The notes below the pieces were generated by a model. It was not told the origin of the DNA, ran no database searches, and saw only the letters and a program-made list of their open reading frames with translations. This document shows positions 55,766 through 64,000 of a stretch of DNA of 64,000 bases, piece by piece. A program made the position numbers and the translations under genes. The stretch comes from Ascochyta rabiei (taxonomy: Eukaryota > Ascomycota > Dothideomycetes > Pleosporales > Didymellaceae), in NCBI RefSeq assembly GCF_004011695.2, contig NC_082407.1, positions 2,046,001 to 2,110,000 of the forward strand. Reading direction: 5' to 3'. Position 1 is the first letter of the stretch. Every line of letters begins with the position of its first letter.

Positions 55766-56878
55766 GCTTGATCGCGGATTGCTAAGTCTAGTCGTAGGAC
55801 AGGTGGTGCCCAACTTTGAAGCGGGGCTCAGGGGCGGACAGCTTCTGCTGCGCGGAGAGACAGGCTGGCCGAAGGCATGCTTCTGAGCGATGCAGGAGGA
55901 GTCGGTCGTCTTTCTTGCAGCCAAAAACGTCCCGGGGCAAGCGCTCGTAAGCAAACGCCTCAGCTCTGGCCCAGCTGCCCTATCTACTGTGCACAAGGCT
56001 CCAGCCTCTACCCTGCGAAACCCCCCTATCCTGGCGACTGCGCTTGCGGCAGCGCAAGCTGCTCTCCGGCGAAGCCATGGACTAATACCCGAATGCGATC
56101 TGGAGAAACAAAAGGCGACGAGACACCTGCGGGGCGCCCCGAAGCTTGCCCACCAATGTCACCCGGAAGCGTCCTGCGTGGAGGAGGATGCACGAGATGC
56201 ACGAGTCGTGGCCGTGAAAGTTTGCTGCGCTTCAAACATGGCTTGAGGGGTCACGAATCAGTTGCTCTGCGTGCCTAGCCACGAGCCTGCCGCCGTGTCA
56301 CACATCACGGTGCATCCAAGATCCGTGCTTGCAGTGACTGCCTGGCACACGGTCTTGTTCTGCACGGCTTGCTAGACGTGTTCTGGAGCATCGTTTCTAG
56401 AAGCCTCCCTCTCGTGGCCGATCTGTGCTGGACACGTAATGGTACCACATAGGTATGCACGCTCAGATCGTCCTTCGCTGTGTCGATCTGTCTCACACAC
56501 GTGGGTGAGGTCGGCGATCACAGAGGAAATCAATATTCCACCGATAGCCTCACCGAACATCTCATGACGCAGAGCTGAGGTTGGTCGCCTCGCACCGTGC
56601 ATGCAGGATGCTGCAAGGAACGCTGATCGTTCCGCTGCATATGCACAGTCGAAGGATATGTCACAAGCGCAATGCAAGAGCGTTGAATGTGCAATATCGG
56701 GTAATTGATAATCAAGATCTACCGTGAACATGTCAGATATCGAGGGCAGAGGCAGAGGCGCTGCACCTGTGCAGCGACTAGGCCATAGAATCTGCTGAAA
56801 GCAATGCACAAGGCTGAATGTAGCTGAAAGACCATACAGAAGTTGTACAAGCCGCTATGCTTTCCTCCGAAGCTGTGT

Positions 56879-59800
56879 CTAAAACTCCCAGTCCTCATCG
56901 ACCGACTTGATGGCCCAATCGAACTTCTCGCGGAGTGTCTTGGAAAAGAAGCGCTCGATGGGCACGTCGAACTTCTTCGAGAAGACCACTGTGAGGCGAG
57001 GGTCGATGTAGTTCTGGAGTGAAATTAGCACGTGTTCGGGGGGGACGCGACCGGTGTACTCACAATCTTCGAAGTGCCTAGGGCAACCTCCTTGTTGCCC
57101 TCCTTGTCCTCTAACTGCACCTTCATGTTTTCGATGCGCTGATTTAGCTTGTCGACGGCGGTTTCGAGCTTGTCGATCGACGGGCCTTTGCCTTCAGCCT
57201 CGACCTTGCCTGTCTTGTTTTCCTTCTTGTACTTGGCTGCAAGCTCGTAAGCCTTTTCGAGACGCTCTTGCAGCTCTTTCGGCTTCATCTCCTTCTCTCT
57301 CTCCGCCGCCAGCTTCTCGTTGTCCTTTTCAAACTTCTTGGTAATCTTCTGGCGCAACTCCTCCACCTCGGCTTCCTGGTGTGCCTTCACCCACTCGGTG
57401 TCAAGGTCTTCCGGTCGCTCAAAGTACTCCGCGCCCTTCTTCTTCTTGATCTTAGGGTCGACGTCCATCATCATCATCTTTGTTCTCCACAGCTGGTATC
57501 GGAGACCGTTGATCTGTCATGTGTCAGAACTTGCTTCTTGTGGTCGTGAAACCTTAGCGAACTCACTCTATCTTGCATCTTCTCGACGGAACCAGCGTGA
57601 CCAGCAGCAACTGTTCGCTTATGGTTACACAGGATGGCGACTTCGCGATTGGCATCGTTGTATGCTTTGACCTTCTCCTGAATCGTGCCCGTAGCCTTCA
57701 TCTCCTTGAGCAGCCTGGCCATGGTGTACGATGCGTTGTAGGTACGGAAGACCTTCGCAGTGAGACCTTGCATATAGCTTGTCAGGTGCTTGTTCAGCGC
57801 CGAAGTCTAGTCATCAATGTCAGCACATGTCCGCCATACAATACATGAGCACTGCTTACGGTCAAACGATCGAATATGTCATCGCCAGTGGATTTTGGCT
57901 CCTTCTTGAAGATCTTCAAGTTCTTGAACACTTGTGTATCGACCTCGACCTCGTCGTAGAACCGGATACTGTCTTTACCCAGGAAGTCGAAAATGACGGT
58001 GTTTGGCGGCTTTAGTGTTACATGCTGGAACTTTAACGAACAGCAACCGACGGTGTCAGCTTCGTCTTCGCCCTTCTCGTTACCCGCACGGAGTGCGAAC
58101 TGATCAATCAGGTAGATGGCGGTTGCACGTTGGCGGTCGACCATCTTCTCAGACTTGAGCTCCCTCTTGTAGTCCTCTCGGATACGATCAATGTGCTTCT
58201 TCAATTCGCGAGCCTTTTCAAACTTTTTGAAATCACTCTGGCCCTTGATATCAGAGTTTGCTGCAAGCATGACATATTTGTAAGCCCCGTTGATGTTTTC
58301 TTGCCACATAGCGAGCCATGTGCCTTCGTGGTCATGCTTGACCTCCTTCCAGCGGTGGCCTGCAGGCGGCTCTGGAACCTTTGCCTTCTCGCCGATGTTG
58401 ATGGTGATCTGCTCAGGCAACACGCGCTTCTTCACCCGGCCAGTCTTGGGGTGTTCGCCACGGCCACGGAAGAGACTGGGTGGTTCGACTCGGAAGTTTC
58501 CCACCTTTTGCTTGCGTCCGTCCCACATGCAGTACATGAAGGGGGTTTCGATCTCGTCCTTCTCAGCCTTCAGAGCTTTCTTCTCGGCTGCTGGAAGAGC
58601 CTTCTTTCTTGCACGCTCGGCATCGAAATGTTCGAAAATAGGCTTGAAGTCGCACTTCTCGAACTTCTTGATCTTGACGGGTTTGCCATCTTTGTCCTTG
58701 CCGTGCCCTGTCTTGTCGAGAATGGCGACAAAGTCCTCGAAGAAGTTCTTGTTGAAGGTGGGGTTTTCAACGTTGTGGGCAGAGTTCAGCATACTTCCGT
58801 AAAAGCCTGCGACTTCTTCGGCTTCCGGGTGCAGAGACACTGGCACTCCATCGTACAGCAACTTGACGTGTTTCGGCAGTGGTTCATACTCGGGGGGAAA
58901 GACGACACCGTTGTGCTCCAGAGTGTCCCACTTCTTGGTGCCATCGCCCTTGGCTGTATCTTCCCACCAACGGTACTCTTCCTCTTGGTCTTCAGCATCC
59001 TGATCCTGCTGCCGCTCTTCCTCAGATTTGACTTTGGCCTTGCCTTTCTTCGCTGGTGCTGCAACAGGCTTCGCCTTGGCCTTCTTTGCTGCTGGCTTCT
59101 TCGAGAGTGGCGCGTCGGAGTCAGATTCCTCCTTCTTCACGCCATTGGCTTTCTTCGCTGGCGCCTTCTTCTTCGCAAGGGGAACATCATCATCAGACTC
59201 GCTCTCTACCTTGGGTTTGCGTTTCGGAGCTGCCTTTTCTTTTGTGCGGATAGCCTTGGCCTCCTTTGCGGCGGCCTTCTCAATTGACTCTTTCTTCTTG
59301 ACCAGTTTCGCAGTTAGAGGTACGTCCGAGTCCGAGTCCTCTCCAATCTGCTCCGCGGTCGCCTTGGGGAGTACTCGGGCCTTGAGTGGTACGTCGCTAA
59401 GTTCAGAGTCTGAGTCGTTCTGCGCGGGCTTTGCCTGCTGAGATGTCCTTCGCCGCTTACTCTGCGGGAGAGTTAGCGCATCGTTCGCACACAAGGGCCA
59501 GTCGTTCACCCACCAGTGGTTTATCTTCGTCATCCTCAGAGCCGCTTTGTTCCTTGTAGCTGGTAGTTGGGATGCTACCACGAGACTTGCGCTTCCCATT
59601 CCCATTGCCGTTGGGGGCATCAACGTCCATATCATCCACTGGACCCATTCGTATCGAGATTCCCGGCTCGACATGACCGTTGGATGCGACCTGCTTGTCC
59701 ATGGCTGCATCGACGTCTTTGGAGATGCGATCGTTGGAAATTGCTGGACGGCAAAGATGATTAGCAAAGTGTTGAGGGATGGCAATGCTCTAGCGCGACG

Positions 59801-59976
59801 CGCACAGAAGGTTTCATGATGTGGCTCGATGTGGAGAAGGCTACGATAGCAAGACACGGCGATCGTCGCGTAGGTAAAGTGTTACGTGACATGGACGTGA
59901 GGCGGATGTGGCTTGCGCAGGCAGACTCACCTCCATCTTTCGCGTTCACCAGAGGCGTATCGTCGGAGGAAGACAT
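56879..59976 (-). CDS. TOP1: DNA topoisomerase I (type IB)
   Basis: Six exons are proposed: 59931-59976, 59514-59743, 57860-59461, 57567-57806, 57064-57513 and 56879-57013, giving 900 aa. Introns are 187, 52, 53, 53 and 50 bp. The N-terminal third is acidic and Lys/Ser-rich ([16 protein letters not shown] repeats), disordered and nuclear. The core domain starts near [22 protein letters not shown] and includes [21 protein letters not shown], with the catalytic Arg region. A Lys/Glu coiled-coil linker follows. The active-site Tyr is in SKINYIDPR (about residue 858), split by the last intron. It relaxes supercoils ahead of replication and transcription, including rDNA. The short first exon ([15 protein letters not shown]) is chosen by phase and donor quality. 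Confidence 0.93.
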
Positions 59977-60831
59977 TGGATAACCGGTTCGAAGGCGTTG
60001 GCGTGGCGGGTGTCGAGGGGACAGAGCAGTTGAATCAGCTTTGTTCGGCGCGAACGCAGAAGCTCTAGCGGAACCGAGTGAACGGGCGCAAGAGAGGCGA
60101 TGTAATGGTGATGCGGCGCGTGCGTAGGTGAAGCGCCCGCTCCGCAAGACCGGGCTGAGGGCGAGAGAGGCGATGGTGGAGGAGAGGTGAGAGGGATAGA
60201 TGAGCGAAGAAAAAGGAAAGAGGAAAGAGGAATGCTGGGGTTGATGGGAAGCCTCCCTTCTACGGCCTCGAAGGTGGCGCACGGGCTTCTCGGCCTTTAC
60301 TAGAGTGATCGCGCAGTACTGTTTGTAACCAAAGTTGCATTACCCTCTGAAGAAGTTGACACGGTGGAAGCGTTGTGGCAACGGCGTTCCAAGGAAGAGG
60401 AGCTCATCAGACAGAACAGGCTGTCGAGTGAAGCTTGTGAGGGCTGTAAGGGCAGCAGCGGCTCTTCTCGTGCACACCATGTGTTGCTCTTTCCAAGTTT
60501 CCACGCTTGAAGTGGTTGTTTTCAGACCAACACGACAGGAGCATCGTCATGTCTGGAACATCGGGATCTCGGCGGTCATCGCAGACAAAGCTGCACAGCA
60601 CGATGCATCTCGACGAGACTCCAGGAGGGACCAGCACAGGCGCGATGCAGCGTCCCGCACGCTCCGCCGACGTGCAGGCACAGAAACCTCGCGCCGGTCA
60701 CGTGGTTCTGGGCAGGGCGAGCACGGCTAGCGCAAGATGCAAATCCGCCCCGACATCGTGAAGCTCCAACAGACAGCAGCTCACCACCATCACCCGGCCG
60801 TCGCCATCTCCACTCATCCCAATTCCTCGCC
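59977..60831. promoter_or_regulatory. Divergent TOP1 / ATP3 promoter region
   Basis: 850 bp between the two start codons with no convincing gene. A GA-rich tract (about 60145-60240) lies on the TOP1 side. Confidence 0.5.
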
Positions 60832-62005
60832 ATGATGCTGTCCCGAGCTGCCCGCCCCGCCATGCGGGCTGGCATGGCCGCTGCTGCCGCCCGGTACGCT
60901 CTCCCCCGGGGTCGCAGCTTTTGAACGCCCTGTGCATGGCACCCGCCGCGTCGATTGCATCTTCAATTGCATCAAATGCTGACTGAACGTTTGCGTGTGC
61001 AGGCCTGCCACCCTTGGCGCCACCAACGCCGCTGGCTACGCCACTCTCCGTGAGATCGAGGGCCGCCTCAAGTCGATTCGCAACATCGAGAAGATCACCA
61101 AGACCATGAAGGTCGTCGCCTCCACCAAGCTCACCCGCGCGCAGAGGGCCATGAACACCTCGCGCGTCTACGGCCAGACGTCCAACACCGTCTTCGACAG
61201 CGCCGAGACCAAGCCCCTCGAGAACGGCAACAAGACACTGATCGTCGTCTGCTCCTCGGACAAGGGTCTCTGCGGTGGTATCCACTCCGGCATGTCGAGG
61301 AAGGTCAGGAAGATGCTGCTTGACGCCCCCAACGCCGACCTCGCCGTCATCGGTGAGAAGTGCAAGGCCCAGCTGTCGCGTTCCAACGGCAAGAACTTCG
61401 TCCTCAGCTTCGCTGGTGCCGGAAAGGACATCCCCACCTTCGCCGACGCCTCCGCCATCGCCGACCAGATCTCGGTCCTCCCCACCGACTACTCCTCCGT
61501 CAAGATCATCTACAACAGCTTCATCAACGCCGGTTCCTACGAGGCTACTGTCCAGGAGGCCTACTCCGAGGAGGCCATCACCCAGTCTGGTAGGTAGCGG
61601 TCGAGATGCTGCTCTGCACTCCAGGTCTGACGTGACATACAGCCAACTACTCCGCTTTCGAGATCGAGGACGAGGCTCTTCCCAATCTCCGCGAGTACGC
61701 CCTTGCCAACTCGCTCTTCTGGGTATGTACATCAAACGAGCCAGCGGAAGCCACAAACTGACAAGACGCAGGCACTTGCTGAGGGCCACGCTTGCGAGCA
61801 GTCCGCGCGCCAGAACGCCATGGACGTAAGTAGACTTGGAGCACGGCGTACCGACCATTGTGCTGACCAGCTTCTCCAGAACGCCTCCAAGAACGCCGGA
61901 GACATGATCAACAAGTTCCAGATTCTGTACAACCGTACCCGTCAAGCCGTCATTACTGGCGAACTTGTCGAGATCATCACTGGTGCGGCTGCTTCCGAGT
62001 CGTAG
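60832..62005 (+). CDS. ATP3: ATP synthase F1 gamma subunit, mitochondrial
   Basis: Five exons are proposed: 60832-60893, 61003-61589, 61643-61722, 61772-61825 and 61880-62005, giving 302 aa. Introns are 109, 53, 49 and 54 bp. The presequence ([21 protein letters not shown]) is Arg/Ala-rich. The mature part begins with [20 protein letters not shown], the conserved N-terminal helix of the rotor. [14 protein letters not shown] lies in the middle, and the C-terminal helix is [20 protein letters not shown], followed by [20 protein letters not shown]. This is the F1 central stalk that couples proton flow to ATP synthesis in the mitochondrial matrix. The exon/intron phases all agree. Confidence 0.95.
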
Positions 62006-62888
62006 AGACTGTAACGGTGGTAGACTAGATATCCCGGACATTTGGCTCAGTTGCGCCGTGTAGAATAAGTACTGTTCATAGCTCATTTGTCACCCTGCTA
62101 AGCAACTGTAAGCTTGTTCTCACGCCTCCCTATGTGCTGTGTGCAGCTGCCCGTCTTGTTTGAGATGGGAACCTTCCAATGCTGGTTTGACCGTCAAAGT
62201 TTTTCTGGCCGCACCTTCGCATCTTACGCGCAACTTAGTTGAGATCTGAGCGCACCGGCCTTTTGATTTTCGCAACACATCTGAAAACCTTAGCTAGTGT
62301 TGCATTCCGTCGCATCAGCATGAAGTGAAAAGCAAGACAGACCAGACGTTATCTTGACGAATCAAGGGCGATTGAAACGATCACTTCAGCCAGGAAACCT
62401 TGGTGCGTTTTCAGGCTAAGATGAACGCCCTGCAGCGAAGGGGAAGTTTAGAGTTCTGCCCAAACAGGAAACCAGTAAATCGCAAGAGTAGGCGTTGGTC
62501 AACCATGAAACGTGGTGCAGCGGTTTGAAACAATCGCTCCTCTCGAATTGCACAGCTTGTCAGTGACATGTAAAGAGACTCAGGCTATAATATGGCGTGT
62601 TATTCCTAGCTTTGCGTGTGCGCTGGAGTCCCTCGTCGCCATTCTTTGCCGCTTGTAGGTGTCCGGTTCAGCAGCCTCTTGACATCATCTCAAGTTCGCG
62701 GGGCACGAACGCGATATCTTGATTACCTCATTACCTCCAGCCTCCAATATAGTTGAAGCTAGGCTCTGACTGTCGTTTTCCTTTTTCAAGGTTGCGAACC
62801 TTGCCATTATTGTCTCTTTGCTCTTTCCTCGGCTGCGACCTCGACGCCATTCTCAACACATCACCATTCTACGCGACGCTACCATACA
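62006..62888. other. Intergenic region, no gene seen
   Basis: About 880 bp between ATP3 and the next gene. No conserved frame or RNA gene was recognised. Confidence 0.45.
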
Positions 62889-63819
62889 ATGGACGAGGCA
62901 CGGTACCGCGAACTGAAAGAGAAGTTGGCCGCTTTGAAAAGCTTGTATGCCAGTCGACATTACTCACAATGTGCCAAATTTGGCGAGCTTCTGCTGAGCG
63001 AGATGCACGACCAGGTAAGTGCGGTGGACAGCACAGTGCTCGAGACGATATGCATGCAGCAGACTATGGATGGACGTTAACATGTCTCAGACTCACCCGC
63101 TCCACCTCGCACATTTGAACTTTTACACAGCGCTCTCCCATGATACCTTGGCCCGAGAAGCAACCCTGAAGAATCGCTGGAGGGAGCTCAGCGTAGCTGA
63201 ACTGCACTACAACGCCGCCATTGTTGCTCTGTCCTCGTCACAGTCACCCATGCAGTGCGACCTCTGGTCACCTACTTCATCAGGATCCGCAGTGCCTTCT
63301 CCGTATTCCCGCCGGCGTACTGACTCCATGCACTCGGAGAGGAGCGCAGCGTCCAGTGCCACATCGTTGGGCGACGAAGATGACGAGTGCCTCGAGATGT
63401 CGCCAGGGAAGTTTGCATCACAGGGATCCGATGAAGCCGTGACCAGAGATGAAATCCCCACCATCCCTTCCACATCGGCTACGCCCACGACCCGACCTCA
63501 GACGCCGCAGCAGTTCTACTTCTCCGCCAACATGGCCTCGTTCGCGGACATGGTCGCGGGCCACCTCGCCGACGTGCGCGAGCAGAAGCTGCAAACGGGC
63601 ATGCCCACCGTCCGCTTCACGATGCCGTCGGCTCGACCGTCGCCCACAAAAGCCACAGGCCATAGCCGATGTCTCAGCGTCGACGACTCGACAGACGGCG
63701 ACGAGGCGGCCATGGAGGCGATACGGGCCAGCCGCCGACAGAGGACGTTCCGCCCGCGCTTTGATCCAGCGAGCGTGCAGCGGCTGTGCAGAGAGGCGCT
63801 GGTCGAGCTGTCGGGCTAG
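62889..63819 (+). CDS. Uncharacterised protein with helical N-terminus
   Basis: Two exons are proposed, 62889-63014 and 63091-63819 (76-bp intron, donor GTAAGT), giving 284 aa. The N-terminal 100 residues are helical and TPR-like in character (RYRELKEKLAALKSLYASRH, then LAHLNFYTALSHDTLAREA). The middle is Ser/Pro/Thr-rich, with clusters of SP/TP sites. A second structured block follows (QQFYFSANMASFADMVAGHL), and the C-terminus is basic (ASRRQRTFRPRFDPASVQRL). No catalytic motif, signal peptide or membrane segment is visible. I do not recognise a named family. The start is favoured by ATG context and by the helix beginning immediately. Confidence 0.7.
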
Positions 63820-63842
63820 ACTTTTGTTATATACGACGCCAT

Positions 63843-63960
63843 GTTGTTGTTTTCTGTTGTTGTTTTCTGTTGTTGTTTTCTGTTGTTCTGCTCTGTTGTT
63901 CTGTTGTTCTGTTGTTTTGTTGTTTTGTTGTTCTGTTCTATTCTGTTGTTCTGTTCTATT
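63843..63960 (+). repeat. TTGTT-rich minisatellite
   Basis: Tandem TGTTGTTTTC then TGTTGTTC-type units just after the stop codon of the uncharacterised gene, probably within its 3' untranslated region. Confidence 0.85.
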
Positions 63961-64000
63961 TAGTTCGCTTCGTTGCCATGTAATGGAGATGCAGAAGATA

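Larger units (their letters stand above)
54852..56878. other. 2-kb intergenic region with minisatellites
   Basis: No supported gene lies between the epimerase-like start and the TOP1 stop. Several frames of 100-270 codons are repeat-derived or lack any domain. It contains the minisatellites listed next and a degenerate GTAGGCCTGTAGG-type run (about 55430-55490). Confidence 0.5.

Noticed and set aside
55175..55996. 273-codon minus-strand frame
   Set aside because: It passes through two 11-bp minisatellites and has no family-like composition.
58130..59287. 385-codon antisense frame over TOP1
   Set aside because: Leu/Phe-rich shadow of Lys/Glu-rich TOP1 coding sequence.
60698..62086. 462-codon antisense frame over ATP3
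   Set aside because: It runs through the exons and introns of a clearly identified gene on the other strand; Gly/Val-rich shadow.
1..64000. tRNA, rRNA or snRNA genes
   Set aside because: Intergenic regions were scanned by eye for TTCGA/TTCAA T-arm and A/B-box patterns. Nothing convincing was found, but a covariance-model search would be needed to exclude them.

Overview
The window is a filamentous-ascomycete (Pezizomycotina) chromosome segment, most like a Dothideomycete. Its spliced genes carry short introns of about 42-190 bp, with GTRNGT-type donors, CTRAC branch sites and AG acceptors. Blocks of roughly balanced base composition that hold normal genes alternate sharply with very AT-rich blocks of decayed transposons. 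The decay looks like repeat-induced point mutation (RIP): duplicate copies differ mostly by C-to-T and G-to-A changes, and dead reading frames are stopped almost only by TAA/TAG where Gln codons would stand. The species cannot be named from the sequence alone.

Layout. 1-10.15 kb is a transposon graveyard. It holds a pogo-family element (copy A1), a long RIP-degraded reading frame, a large fold-back element with telomere-like TAGGG repeats that is split by a second pogo family (B), and the relic of a RecQ-like helicase of telomere-linked type. 10.3-12.0 kb is a Gfo/Idh/MocA oxidoreductase. 13.15-20.91 kb is one 7.8-kb TIR element, probably Mutator-like (MULE), with a candidate target duplication; a second copy of pogo A sits inside it. 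This element carries the most unusual signal found: about two dozen clusters of 2-3 AACRYRTT-like octamers at exact 11-bp steps, recurring every ~150-280 bp. 21.0-22.65 kb is an MFS transporter. 23.1-24.8 kb holds a broken SDR gene and a retrotransposon gag relic carrying a fold-back MITE.

24.87-44.3 kb is conserved housekeeping sequence: PP2A methylesterase, a polytopic DUF2417-type hydrolase, mitochondrial ribosomal protein mL54, an uncharacterised protein, PWP1, PRP16, a Pal1-like protein, USB1 and an FAD monooxygenase. Several pairs are divergent and share a promoter (PPE1/DUF2417, PWP1/PRP16, Pal1/USB1). 45.05-47.18 kb is a third pogo family (C), only lightly decayed. 47.6-63.8 kb holds a secreted lipase, a GH17 wall glucanase, an epimerase-like extended SDR, DNA topoisomerase I, the ATP synthase gamma subunit and an uncharacterised protein. 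For every spliced gene, the proposed exon lengths sum to a multiple of three.

The housekeeping genes do not form one pathway. PRP16 and USB1 both serve the spliceosome. PWP1 and TOP1 both serve rDNA and nucleolar functions. mL54 and the ATP synthase gamma subunit are mitochondrial. No tRNA, rRNA or CRISPR array was recognised, and no coherent secondary-metabolite cluster is present.
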